Part shown: piece by piece, positions 7,895 through 15,133 of the stretch
How positions within the stretch are numbered: position 1 is the first letter of the stretch
Layout: every line of letters starts with the position of its first letter
Source: an uncultured Butyricicoccus sp.
GTDB lineage: Bacteria > Bacillota > Clostridia > Oscillospirales > Butyricicoccaceae
Length of the DNA stretch: 27,152 nt
NCBI GenBank assembly: GCA_959018045.1
Contig: CAUEJN010000010.1
Span: 1-27,152 of the forward strand
Direction of reading: 5' to 3'
Made by a program: the position numbers and the translations under genes
Notes under the pieces: generated by a model
Told to the model about the DNA's origin: nothing
Seen by the model: only the letters and a program-made list of their open reading frames with translations
Databases searched by the model: none

Positions 7895-7946
7895 GAAAAA
7901 AGGGTTTATCTATACAAACCCCGTCCGGGAAAAGACCCGGACGGGG
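7895..7946 (-). terminator. Double terminator after the MATE remnant
   Basis: Two hairpins lie in tandem on the minus strand. The first is a perfect 11-bp GC-rich stem (7946-7936 with 7929-7919, CCCCGTCCGGG type). The second is GGGTTT/AAACCC (7921-7916 with 7907-7902) followed by six T. They share bases near 7919-7921, so only one can be fully formed. Confidence 0.8.
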
Positions 7947-7958
7947 CAGGAGGAAAAG

Positions 7959-8980
7959 TCAGTACAGACTTGCGATGATCTCGGCGGCAGCAATGGCAAC
8001 TTCAAAGGCGCGCTTGACGCGGTGGAAGTTTTTGCAGCCGTAGTTGAAGCCGATGACCGGCTGTGCACCGATTGCGATACCGACCAGAATGGACAGCATG
8101 ATCTGGTTGACCTTCATGACGATGCCCATGGCGGTCAGCGGAATCTCGGAGCCGTAAACCGAAGCCGCGCCGTAGACGGCGAGCAGGTTGTTGAAGAGTG
8201 CCATTACGATGGTAATTGCAATCTGGGTGATGAAGCTGCTGACACCTAAGCTGAGGACGCTCAGACAGACGCGTTTGTGCAGACGCAGCGCCGAGCGGTC
8301 GAAGTGGAAGGTCTTGAAGCGGGGAAGATAGAAGATAGAGACGAGAAAGGAGATAATCTGGCTCAGAATGGTCGCGATGGCCGCACCGCGCACACCCATA
8401 TCAAAGATAAAGATGAAAATAGGGTCAAAGATGGTGTTGATGATGGCGCCGAGCAGCATGGATACCATGGCGAATTTCGGACTGCCATCCGCACGAATCA
8501 TGGCGTTGAGTGCGGTCGAGATCATGGTAAAGGGCAGGCCGATGGCGATGACATAGCCGTACTCCAGTGCGGCCGGACGCAGCACGTCGGTTGCACCGAA
8601 CAGGGTCAGGATGGGGTTCATAAAGACGATGGTGATGACCAGCATGGCGATACCGGCAATGGTAATCATGACGGCTGCATTTCCCACACCCTTTTTGACG
8701 CTGTCCAGATCACCTTCGCCTAGTTTCAGACTCAGATAAGCAGCGCCGCCGTCACCGATGAGCACGGCAAGCGCGAGGGCAATGATGGTGATGGGGAAGA
8801 CGACGTTTGTTGCACCGTTTCCCAGATATCCGACACCCCAGCCAATAAAAATCTGGTCGACGATGTTGTAGAGTGCGTTTACCACCAGCGAAATGACACA
8901 GGGGATGGCGAATTTGACGATCAGCCGACCCACCGGTTCGGTTGCAAACGCACTTTTGTCTGATTCGAAGCGTGTTCCAT
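7959..8980 (-). pseudogene. MATE-family efflux pump, frameshifted and truncated
   Basis: The main open frame (from a GTG at 8933) encodes about 324 residues typical of MATE drug/cation antiporters: VNALYNIVDQIFIG, the repeated hydrophobic helices, and GAQPVIGFNYG. Family members are about 450 residues; here the frame stops at EIIASLY, losing roughly the last quarter, and a terminator follows within about 15 bases. At the 5' end, an ATG at 8980 with an AAGGAG site opens MEHASNQ but shifts out of frame, whereas the MATE frame upstream of 8933 reads SDKSAFATEPVGRLI, the expected N terminus, without a start codon. One missing base between 8945 and 8970 would join the two. The gene is probably inactive, or there is an indel error in the sequence. 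It lies downstream of marR, a usual partner. Confidence 0.75.
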
Positions 8981-9116
8981 TTGTAAAGACTCTCCTTTTT
9001 CGTATGATTGCATATTAAGTAACTGGTTGCGTATTTGCTTAAAAAATTAGACTGCGAGCCTACAGAATATGTTTGACCCACAGTCTGGGGTTAAAAATAT
9101 CGATAATCGGGTAATT

Positions 9117-9554
9117 TTACGAGGATTCCAGGTCGATATTGTTCAAAATCATGCCGATGGTCTGTATCAGCATCTCTTTTTGTTCCTCGGTGAAATTTGC
9201 ACACAGCTCGGACAGAACCTCGGCATCGTGCGCGAGAATGACCTCGTGAATACCGGCCGATTGGTCGGTGCAGGTGATTTTTTTGTACCCGCGGTCCTTG
9301 CTACTGGGGACACAGCGGACAAATCCCTTGCTCTCCAATCGCTGCAGCAGTTTGGTCATGGCCGGATGGGTCACGTGCTCAATGCGTTCCAGATCGATCT
9401 GGTGGATTTCGGTTTGTCCCGCGGCTTCCAGACGGCTGATCGAGCCCAATACGCGAAGCTGCACCGATGTCAAACCCATCGAGGAGGCCTTTTCATCCAT
9501 TTTTTTGCGGAATGCCCGATTGATGATTGCAATTTTCAGGCCGAAAGGCATCAT
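9117..9554 (-). CDS. MarR-family transcriptional regulator
   Basis: This winged-helix repressor of about 145 residues has the MarR layout: a helical dimerisation region, the segment LTSVQLRVLGSI, a recognition helix near VTHPAMTKLLQRLESKGFV, a wing near SSKDRGYKKI, and a C-terminal helix pair. I place the start at the ATG at 9554 because GGAGTGA lies about 11 bases upstream; a GTG at 9578 in the same frame has no Shine-Dalgarno. It probably controls itself and the downstream MATE gene through the palindrome at 9582-9599. The effector is unknown. The gene appears intact although its apparent target gene is broken. Confidence 0.88.
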   Translation of the reverse strand: MMPFGLKIAIINRAFRKKMDEKASSMGLTSVQLRVLGSISRLEAAGQTEIHQIDLERIEHVTHPAMTKLLQRLESKGFVRCVPSSKDRGYKKITCTDQSAGIHEVILAHDAEVLSELCANFTEEQKEMLIQTIGMILNNIDLESS

Positions 9555-9581
9555 GCCCGACATCACTCCATTTCTCACAAA

Positions 9582-9599
9582 TAGGTAACCTATTACCTA
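9582..9599. promoter_or_regulatory. Probable MarR operator
   Basis: An inverted repeat TAGGTAA-CCTA-TTACCTA with 7-bp arms lies immediately downstream of, and touching, the -10 box of the marR promoter. Its size and position fit autorepression by a MarR dimer. The assignment is inferred from position. Confidence 0.65.
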
Positions 9600-9627
9600 G
9601 CATAGAAGCTTTCATATAGTTTGTCAA
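9599..9627 (-). promoter_or_regulatory. Promoter of marR-MATE
   Basis: On the minus strand, TTGACA (9627-9622) and TATGCT (9604-9599) are separated by 17 bases. The transcription start would fall inside the palindrome at 9582-9599. Confidence 0.8.
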
Positions 9628-9689
9628 GCGAGGGACGGTTTCGAGCGGAGGGGAAGCACGTGGATTTTTATGGAAATCCGAGTTAGCCA

Positions 9690-9718
9690 TTGACAACTTT
9701 TTGCGATGCCGGTATAAT
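9690..9718 (+). promoter_or_regulatory. Consensus promoter of the zinc operon
   Basis: A perfect TTGACA (9690-9695), 17-base spacer and perfect TATAAT (9713-9718) make this a very strong sigma-A promoter. Such strength suits tight repression by the adjoining operator. Confidence 0.9.
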
Positions 9719-9741
9719 AATTTGCGAAACTGTCGCAAATT
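9719..9741. promoter_or_regulatory. Zur/Fur-type operator
   Basis: A perfect inverted repeat with 9-bp arms, AATTTGCGA-AACTG-TCGCAAATT, directly abuts the -10 box and covers the expected transcription start. It precedes the Fur-family gene by 17 bases, which suggests autorepression and control of the whole zinc unit. The sequence differs from the Bacillus Zur box, so the link is by position. Confidence 0.7.
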
Positions 9742-9758
9742 TGAGATGAGGTGAAATC

Positions 9759-10154
9759 TTGCCGCGATACAGTACCAAGCAGCGCGAGGCGCTGCTCGCC
9801 TTTTTGAATGCACACGGCCACGAGCTGCTGTCAGCCAGTCAGATTGCCGACGGTCTGCGCGCGCAGCAGGTCAGCATCAGTGCGGTTTACCGCAATCTGG
9901 CCGACCTCGAGCGCGCGGGCAAGGTGCGCAAGCACACGCAGAACGGTTCGCGTACGACACTGTACCAGTATGTCATCGCCGATTGCTGCCGGGGACGGCT
10001 GCATCTGTGCTGCACAGTGTGCGGCCGGACCGTGCATCTGGAAGATCAGTTGGCGCAAAAGATGACGCGCCACTTTGAGGAGTACGCTGGCTTTACCATT
10101 ATCCCGGCGGACACCGTGATTCGCGGTGTTTGCAGCCGGTGCAAGAAAGACTGA
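9759..10154 (+). CDS. zur: Fur-family metalloregulator, probably Zur
   Basis: This 131-residue protein has an N-terminal winged helix with the family recognition segment SISAVYRNLADLERAGKV (about 39-56). The C-terminal metal-binding and dimerisation half contains two CxxC pairs, Cys85/Cys88 (LCCTVCG) and Cys125/Cys128 (GVCSRCKK), typical of structural zinc sites, plus His82 and His93 as likely ligands. The start is a TTG with GAGGTG about 6 bases upstream; no better ATG exists. Fur, Zur and PerR cannot be separated by sequence alone. The downstream znuACB genes make zinc the favoured co-repressor. Promoter and operator lie just upstream. Confidence 0.85.
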   Translation: MPRYSTKQREALLAFLNAHGHELLSASQIADGLRAQQVSISAVYRNLADLERAGKVRKHTQNGSRTTLYQYVIADCCRGRLHLCCTVCGRTVHLEDQLAQKMTRHFEEYAGFTIIPADTVIRGVCSRCKKD

Positions 10155-10174
10155 ACGAACAGGAGGGGACAGCC

Positions 10175-10471
10175 ATGAAAAAACATAAGAGACTGTTTGC
10201 GGCACTGCTGGTTTTGGCAGTGGCCATTGTCATGCTGTCCTCGGCGGTCTACATTGCCGTGCAGGCAGATCATGACTGTACGGGTACGGACTGCCAGATC
10301 TGTTATCACATTGCAAGCTGTCAGCAGACGCTCAAGCAGACGGCATTGACCGGAAGCGCAGCCGCGGCTGCCGCTGCCGTGACCTATGTCCTGTGCGGCG
10401 GACTGCTATGCGCGGCGAGGCTGTTTGCCTCGTGTACATTGGTCTCACTCAAGGTAAAACTATCCAATTAA
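10175..10471 (+). CDS. Small Cys/His-rich membrane protein in the zinc operon
   Basis: I do not recognise a named function. The 98-residue protein starts at an ATG preceded by AGGAGGGG, 20 bases after zur. It has a hydrophobic segment at about 7-29, then a short hydrophilic stretch with a dense ligand cluster (His33, Cys35, Cys40, Cys43, His45, Cys49), and a second hydrophobic, alanine-rich segment at about 58-82. The cluster resembles a compact transition-metal site, and topology suggests it faces outside the membrane. Further cysteines (74, 79, 87) are in or near the second helix. Position between zur and znuA suggests zinc sensing, delivery or protection of the importer. That role is inference only. 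Confidence 0.8.
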   Translation: MKKHKRLFAALLVLAVAIVMLSSAVYIAVQADHDCTGTDCQICYHIASCQQTLKQTALTGSAAAAAAAVTYVLCGGLLCAARLFASCTLVSLKVKLSN

Positions 10472-10598
10472 ATACGGGAATCTGTGTATAGGGGTAAAGT
10501 CTGCTCATTTTTGGGTAGGCTTTTGCGGTGCTGCCGTTACCCTTGTATTTTTATACCCAATTTTCCCGTTTTACCATAATTCTGGAGGTTTTACTGGT
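10472..10598 (+). other. Spacer before znuA with a weak hairpin
   Basis: This 127-base stretch is AT-rich relative to its surroundings. It contains an imperfect hairpin built on GGGTA (10513-10517) and TACCC (10538-10542), followed by a T-rich segment, which could be a weak attenuator. I see no convincing promoter and no second copy of the 9719-9741 operator. It ends with a GGAGG site 10 bases before the znuA start. Confidence 0.4.
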
Positions 10599-11624
10599 AT
10601 GAAAAAAATCATTGCTGCCGCCACGGCTCTGCTCGTCGCGGCAGGTATGTTCACTGGATGCGGCGCGAGCGAGAAGCCGACCGCACAGGGCGATAAGCTT
10701 AGAATTGTCACGACCATTTTCCCCGAGTACGACTGGACGCGCGAGATTCTGGGCGACCAGAGCGAGCGGGCGGAGGTCACCATGCTGCTCGACAACGGTG
10801 TCGATCTGCACAGCTACCAGCCCACGGCGGACGATCTCATCAAGATTGCCGAGTGCGATCTGTTTATCTACGTCGGCGGTGAGTCGGACGGCTGGGTCGA
10901 GAGCGCGCTGGCGAGCACGTCCAACCCGGACCGCGCGGTCATTAACCTCATTGACACGCTGGGCGACAGCGTAAAGCTTGAGGAAGTGGTCGAGGGCATG
11001 CAGGAGACCGAGCACGATCATGAGGAAGACGAAGAGCATGCACACGACGCGGACGAGGAACACACCGACGCGGATGAGCAGGAAGCCGAGACCGATGAGC
11101 ACGTCTGGCTGTCGCTGAGAAATGCGCAGGCGGTGTGCCAGAAGATTGCCGAAAAGCTCGGAGAGCTCGACCCGGAACACGAGCAGGCTTACACCCAAAA
11201 TGCACTGGCGTACATCGATCAGCTGGCCGCGCTGGACGCTAAGTATCAGGCAGCCGTGGACGCGGCGAATAAAAAGACGCTGGTCTTTGGCGACCGCTTC
11301 CCGTTCCGCTACCTGACCGAGGACTATGGACTGAACTATTATGCGGCCTTTGTGGGCTGTTCGGCAGAGACCGAGGCCAGCTTTGAGACCATTCGCTTTC
11401 TGGCGGAAAAGACCGATGCGCTGGGACTGAGTCACGTGCTGACCATTGAAAATCCTAACCATAAGATCGCCGAGACCGTTGTCGCCAACACGTCCGGCAA
11501 AAACCAGCAGGTGCTGTCGATGGATTCCATGCAGTCGGTCACGTCTAAGGACGTTGCCGCGGGCGCGACCTATCTGTCCATCATGGAACACAATCTGGAA
11601 GTGCTGACCCAGGCGTTACAGTAA
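10599..11624 (+). CDS. znuA: Zinc ABC transporter substrate-binding lipoprotein
   Basis: This 341-residue lipoprotein captures zinc outside the membrane for the ZnuCB importer. The signal peptide ends in a lipobox FTGC with Cys21. The cluster A-I fold is indicated by IVTTIFPEYDWTREI, by His71 in DLHSYQP, by His168 in DEHVWLSL, and by ENPNHKIAE near the C terminus. Between residues 137 and 168 lies an acidic, His-rich loop (His139, 141, 147, 149 and 155 among Asp/Glu), the hallmark of zinc rather than manganese binders. The third-ligand region reads GDRFPFRY, with Asp where many ZnuA proteins have His. GGAGG lies 10 bases upstream of the ATG. Confidence 0.92.
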   Translation: MKKIIAAATALLVAAGMFTGCGASEKPTAQGDKLRIVTTIFPEYDWTREILGDQSERAEVTMLLDNGVDLHSYQPTADDLIKIAECDLFIYVGGESDGWVESALASTSNPDRAVINLIDTLGDSVKLEEVVEGMQETEHDHEEDEEHAHDADEEHTDADEQEAETDEHVWLSLRNAQAVCQKIAEKLGELDPEHEQAYTQNALAYIDQLAALDAKYQAAVDAANKKTLVFGDRFPFRYLTEDYGLNYYAAFVGCSAETEASFETIRFLAEKTDALGLSHVLTIENPNHKIAETVVANTSGKNQQVLSMDSMQSVTSKDVAAGATYLSIMEHNLEVLTQALQ

Positions 11625-11636
11625 GGAGAGAACCAA

Positions 11637-12338
11637 ATGCCCCAGCTTACTTGTGAAAATCTGACCGTCGGATATGACGGCAAAAAGGTGCGGGAGAATG
11701 TGTCGTTCACGGTCGAGCGCGGCGATTATCTGTGCATCGTCGGTGAAAACGGCTCCGGCAAAACAACTCTTATGAAGACGCTTCTCGGCTTGCAGTCTCC
11801 CATCAGCGGAAAGATTCTCATGGGTGAGGGGCTCAAACCGACCGAGATCGGATATCTGCCCCAGCAGACCGAGGTGCAGAAGGATTTCCCGGCATCGGTG
11901 TGCGAGATCGTGTGCTCGGGCTGCCAGAGCCGGTGCGGCCTGCGGCCATTTTACACCCGAGCAGAAAAGCAGATGGCGCAGGAGGCAATGTGCAAAATGC
12001 GCATTGACGATCTGGCCGGACGCTGCTACCGTGAACTGTCCGGCGGTCAGCAGCAGCGCGTCCGGTTGGCACGCGCGCTGTGCGCCACGCAAAAGATGTT
12101 GCTGCTCGACGAGCCGGTATCCGGTCTGGACCCGGCAGCGACCGCCGAGATGTACCGCCTGATCGAACAGCTCAACCGCGAGGACGGCATCACCATTCTG
12201 ATGATCTCGCACGATGTCGGCGCGGCGGTCAAGGCCGCAAGTCACGTCCTGCACATCGGAGAGACCACCTTTTTCGGTACCAAGGCGCAGTATCTGCACC
12301 ACATCGCACAGGAGGGAGGGGACGATACCCATGTATGA
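11637..12338 (+). CDS. znuC: Zinc ABC transporter ATPase
   Basis: This 233-residue ABC ATPase powers zinc import. Walker A is GENGSGKTT (residues 36-44), a Q-loop lies near YLPQQTEV, the signature is LSGGQQQR (134-141), Walker B is LLLDEP (155-160) with the D-loop SGLDP, and the switch histidine is in ISHDVGAA. YLPQ in the Q-loop region is usual for metal-importing (Mn/Zn) ATPases. AGGAG lies upstream of the ATG, 12 bases after znuA. Its end overlaps znuB by 8 bases. Confidence 0.92.
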   Translation: MPQLTCENLTVGYDGKKVRENVSFTVERGDYLCIVGENGSGKTTLMKTLLGLQSPISGKILMGEGLKPTEIGYLPQQTEVQKDFPASVCEIVCSGCQSRCGLRPFYTRAEKQMAQEAMCKMRIDDLAGRCYRELSGGQQQRVRLARALCATQKMLLLDEPVSGLDPAATAEMYRLIEQLNREDGITILMISHDVGAAVKAASHVLHIGETTFFGTKAQYLHHIAQEGGDDTHV

Positions 12339-13185
12339 GATCGTGCAAAAACTCGGCCAGTATTGGCAGTATCCCTTTGTCCGCTACGCCCTGATTGCCG
12401 GTGTGCTCATCGCGCTGTGTTCCTCGCTGCTCGGTGTGATTCTGGTACTCAAGCGCTTTTCCTACATCGGAGATGGCCTGTCGCATATCGCGTTTGGCGC
12501 GATGGCGGTCGCGGCCGTGATGAACCTGACCAATAACATGCCGCTCGTGCTGCTCGTCACCATTTTGTGCGCAGTATTGCTGCTGCGCGGCGGACAGAAT
12601 GCCAAAATCAAGGGCGATGCAGCGCTGGCAATGATCTCGGTCGGCTCGCTGGCCATCGGCTACCTGATTATGAACCTGTTTTCCACCTCGGCCAATATCT
12701 CGGGCGATGTGTGCAGCACGCTGTTCGGCTCGACCTCGATTTTGACCCTGTCGGCGTACGATGTTTGGGCGTGCGTTATTTTGTCCATCGTCGTTGTCGT
12801 CGCTTTCATCGTGCTGTACCACAAAATCTTCGCTGTGACCTTCGACGAGACCTTTGCCAAGGCGACCGGCATGAAGGTGGAGGCGTACAACCTGTTTCTC
12901 GCCGTGCTGACCGCGGTCATTATCGTGCTGGCCATGAATCTGGTGGGCTCGCTGCTGATTTCCGCGCTGGTCATCTTCCCGGCGGTGTCGGCAATGCGTG
13001 TCTTTCACAGCTTCAAGGCGGTCATGCTCTGCGCGGCAGTCATCTCGGTCATCTGCGCGGTGCTGGGTATTTTGACGTCCATCCTCGCAGGTACACCGGT
13101 CGGCTCGACCATCGTTGCGGTCAATATCGGTATGCTGATCGTCTTTGCCGTACTGGGCAAGGTCACAGGAGGTGCACGCGCATGA
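12331..13185 (+). CDS. znuB: Zinc ABC transporter permease
   Basis: This 284-residue ABC-3 family permease carries zinc through the membrane. Around eight hydrophobic helices are visible, with the family segments FSYIGDGLSHIAFGAMA near the N terminus and NLVGSLLISALVIFPAVSA in the second half. The frame is open further upstream, but AGGAGGGAGGGG just before the ATG at 12331 and the usual N terminus of the family fix the start. It overlaps both znuC (8 bases) and the following lipoprotein gene (ATGA), so the three are translationally coupled. Confidence 0.92.
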   Translation: MYEIVQKLGQYWQYPFVRYALIAGVLIALCSSLLGVILVLKRFSYIGDGLSHIAFGAMAVAAVMNLTNNMPLVLLVTILCAVLLLRGGQNAKIKGDAALAMISVGSLAIGYLIMNLFSTSANISGDVCSTLFGSTSILTLSAYDVWACVILSIVVVVAFIVLYHKIFAVTFDETFAKATGMKVEAYNLFLAVLTAVIIVLAMNLVGSLLISALVIFPAVSAMRVFHSFKAVMLCAAVISVICAVLGILTSILAGTPVGSTIVAVNIGMLIVFAVLGKVTGGARA

Positions 13186-13781
13186 GAAAGGTGATCTATG
13201 TCCTTGCGCTGTGCCTGATGACCGTTTGGCTGAGCGGCTGCGCGGGCGGACAGCAGCCGCCCAAGACCGCGGGATCGGTGCAGGCGATTTTGGATGCAGC
13301 CGAGAAGGACGCGGCATCGGACACCGCAAGCAAGGCGACGGACGCGCCGGCATCGGACACGCCTGCACCGTCGTCCACTGCGGACACGACGGGAGATGTC
13401 CTGCCGCAGACCCAGCCCAAACCCGAAAACATCGGCAAGACCGTCGATCTGACCACCATGAGCAGTACGATGGTTTACGCTGAGGTGTTCAGCATGACGC
13501 GGTTTCCCGAGGACTATCTGGGCAAGACCATCACGATGCGCGGTCAGTTCACCGTGTACGGCAACACCAAGAGCGGAAAACCATATTTTGCGGTGGTGAT
13601 TGCTGATGCGACGGCGTGCTGCTCGCAGGGCATCGAGTTTGTCCTCGCCGGAGAACACACCTACCCGGACGATTACCCCAAGGAAGGCGAGGAAATCACG
13701 GTCACCGGACAGTATCAGTCGTATGAAGAGAGCGGCGGTGTGTATTATCACCTCACGGATGCTGAGATCGTATCTGAATAA
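13182..13781 (+). CDS. Lipoprotein with OB-fold-like domain, zinc operon
   Basis: This 199-residue protein is of unknown function. Its signal peptide ends in a lipobox LSGC with Cys20. A low-complexity Ala/Asp/Thr/Pro linker (about 25-85) tethers a compact C-terminal domain (about 90-199) rich in alternating hydrophobic strands: GKTITMRGQFTVYG, PYFAVVIAD, EEITVTGQYQSYEE and YYHLTDAEIV. That strand pattern looks like a small beta-barrel of OB type. A Cys-Cys pair (146-147, in ATACCSQGIEF) is a possible metal or redox site. Its start overlaps the znuB stop by ATGA, and a terminator follows, so it is the last gene of the zinc operon and probably works at the cell surface with ZnuA. Confidence 0.82.
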   Translation: MRKVIYVLALCLMTVWLSGCAGGQQPPKTAGSVQAILDAAEKDAASDTASKATDAPASDTPAPSSTADTTGDVLPQTQPKPENIGKTVDLTTMSSTMVYAEVFSMTRFPEDYLGKTITMRGQFTVYGNTKSGKPYFAVVIADATACCSQGIEFVLAGEHTYPDDYPKEGEEITVTGQYQSYEESGGVYYHLTDAEIVSE

Positions 13782-13795
13782 AAATAGTGCAATCG

Positions 13796-13828
13796 AAAAG
13801 CCGAGCCCGTTACTAGGACTCGGCTTTT
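13796..13828 (+). terminator. Terminator of the zinc operon
   Basis: A perfect 10-bp inverted repeat (AAAAGCCGAG at 13796-13805 with CTCGGCTTTT at 13819-13828) ends in a T-run, 15 bases after the lipoprotein stop. Its A-rich upstream arm could make it weakly bidirectional. Confidence 0.85.
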
Positions 13829-13860
13829 GTGTCGGTGGTCCGATGTGGCGGCATGCAGCC

Positions 13861-13897
13861 TGCGCAATTTTGCCGCAATTTGCCGCAAAATACCGCA
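13861..13897. repeat. Phased 10-bp repeats upstream of the deoR promoter
   Basis: Four imperfect copies of TGCCGCAATT stand at exact 10-base spacing (13861 degenerate, 13871, 13881, 13891 degenerate) and end directly at the -35 box. An inverted copy TTTGCGGCA lies downstream of the -10 box at 13939-13947. Ten-base phasing puts every copy on the same face of the helix, as expected for a multimeric regulator site. Confidence 0.7.
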
Positions 13898-13926
13898 TTG
13901 AAAAGTTTGCCTGCATGATGTAAGAT
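13898..13926 (+). promoter_or_regulatory. Promoter of the deoR-family gene
   Basis: TTGAAA (13898-13903) and TAAGAT (13921-13926) are separated by 17 bases. The promoter is sandwiched between the repeats at 13861-13897 and their inverted copy at 13939-13947. Confidence 0.65.
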
Positions 13927-14020
13927 AAGAATAGCTTGTTTGCGGCACCGAGATGCATTCAATCTGGAAGGATGGCATTTCGAAAGCTGTTTGCACCGGA
14001 TATGGGAGGACATACCAGCA

Positions 14021-14779
14021 ATGCTTTATAATGAACGTGCGGAGCTGATTTTACAGCAGATTCAGCTGCAATCGACCGTGAAAGTCAATGAGCTCAGCCA
14101 GCTGCTTCAGGTATCAGTGGACACGGTGCGCCGTGATTTGAAGCTGATGGAGCAGAATGGACTGATTAAATGTGTGCGAGGCGGAGCGTGCTTGCCCGAA
14201 TCGCTGGCCTCGATCTCTAATTTTACCGGCAGAGAGGTCGTCCACAGCGATCTCAAGCGCGAAGCGGCACGCAAAGCCCTTGCGTATATCGAGCCGGAGA
14301 GCGTGGTTGCGCTCAATTCGGGTACGACTAACACCATTTTGGCGCAGGAAATGGCGTCCATGAATGAAAAATTCACGGTTGTGACCAACAATCACGCGGC
14401 GGTCAATATCTTGATGCAGAATCCAAACATCCGTCTGATTGCGGTGGGCGGAATGATCGACGCGCAGGAACAATCGACCTACGGAACGGTCTGTGAGCAG
14501 GAATTTGCGCGGTATTACCCGGATATCGCCTTTTTGTCCATCAATGCAATCAATTATAAGAATGGGTATACCGATTTTCGCCTCAATGAAATCGGCATCA
14601 TCCAGACGCTTGCACGGGTGGCAAAACAGACCATTGCGGTCATGGATTCGAGCAAACTGGGCAAGTGCTCTAAAAGAAAGGCGCTCGAACCCGATCAGGT
14701 GGATATTTTAATCATGGACGATCAGGTTCCGCAGAAGACACGCGAAAAATATGCCCAGAAAGGCATCATCATTCAATAA
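14021..14779 (+). CDS. DeoR/GlpR-family transcriptional regulator
   Basis: This 252-residue repressor has an N-terminal helix-turn-helix (about 1-55; VNELSQLLQVSVDTVRRDLKLME is diagnostic) and a C-terminal ISOCOT sugar-phosphate-sensing domain with NSGTTNTILA, TVVTNN, GYTDFRLNE and MDSSKLGK. DeoR proteins normally sense phosphorylated sugars or related metabolites. I chose the ATG at 14021 because GGGAGG lies 11 bases upstream; the open frame extends further but without a ribosome binding site. It is monocistronic, with its own promoter and terminator, and immediately precedes the phosphonate genes in the same direction, so it probably regulates them. The usual phosphonate regulators are LysR or GntR types, which makes this pairing uncommon. 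Confidence 0.9.
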   Translation: MLYNERAELILQQIQLQSTVKVNELSQLLQVSVDTVRRDLKLMEQNGLIKCVRGGACLPESLASISNFTGREVVHSDLKREAARKALAYIEPESVVALNSGTTNTILAQEMASMNEKFTVVTNNHAAVNILMQNPNIRLIAVGGMIDAQEQSTYGTVCEQEFARYYPDIAFLSINAINYKNGYTDFRLNEIGIIQTLARVAKQTIAVMDSSKLGKCSKRKALEPDQVDILIMDDQVPQKTREKYAQKGIIIQ

Positions 14780-14796
14780 TATTGTCATGTGAAGAG

Positions 14797-14839
14797 AGCA
14801 GTGCAAACCGGAAATTACCCGGTCTGCACTGCTTTTTTT
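14797..14839 (+). terminator. Terminator after the deoR-family gene
   Basis: A long hairpin (AGCAGTGCA at 14797-14805 with TGCACTGCT at 14825-14833, continued by ACCGG/CCGGT) is followed by seven T at 14833-14839. Confidence 0.9.
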
Positions 14840-15103
14840 CATGCGTTTTACAAACTCTTTTCGCAGCTGCAAAATGCGGTTTTTTGCAGCAAAGTGGAGC
14901 GGCAACTGGAGAATTCCCCAAAAACCGAACCGTGGGACGGGACCTGCATGAGCAGTTTGGTCAGATAAAGCGAAGAAATGTATAGATGATCTGGTGCGGG
15001 GAATGGCGGAAAGCGATGGAAAATCTGGTATTTGACCGGGGAAAGACGGCGAGAATGGGTGAGCACTTCTTTTAGGTTTTACATATTGTTTGCTGGAGGC
15101 TGC
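14840..15103. other. Non-coding spacer before the phosphonate operon
   Basis: I see no credible gene in this 264-base stretch. It holds an inverted repeat GCTGCAAAA/TTTTGCAGC (14866-14874 with 14882-14890), whose right arm runs into TGCAGCAAA, one base different from the TGCCGCAAA unit repeated before the deoR-family gene. The rest shows no recognised RNA element. Confidence 0.5.
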
Positions 15104-15133
15104 TTGTTTGTGCGGCGGTACGGTGGGTATAAT
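15104..15133 (+). promoter_or_regulatory. Probable promoter of the phosphonate operon
   Basis: TTGTTT (15104-15109) and a perfect TATAAT (15128-15133) are separated by 18 bases. The weak -35 suggests that an activator or derepression is involved. Confidence 0.6.

Noticed and set aside
14848..15066. Minus-strand frame of 72 codons before phnX
   Set aside because: No start signal or family resemblance. The region looks like regulatory spacer.
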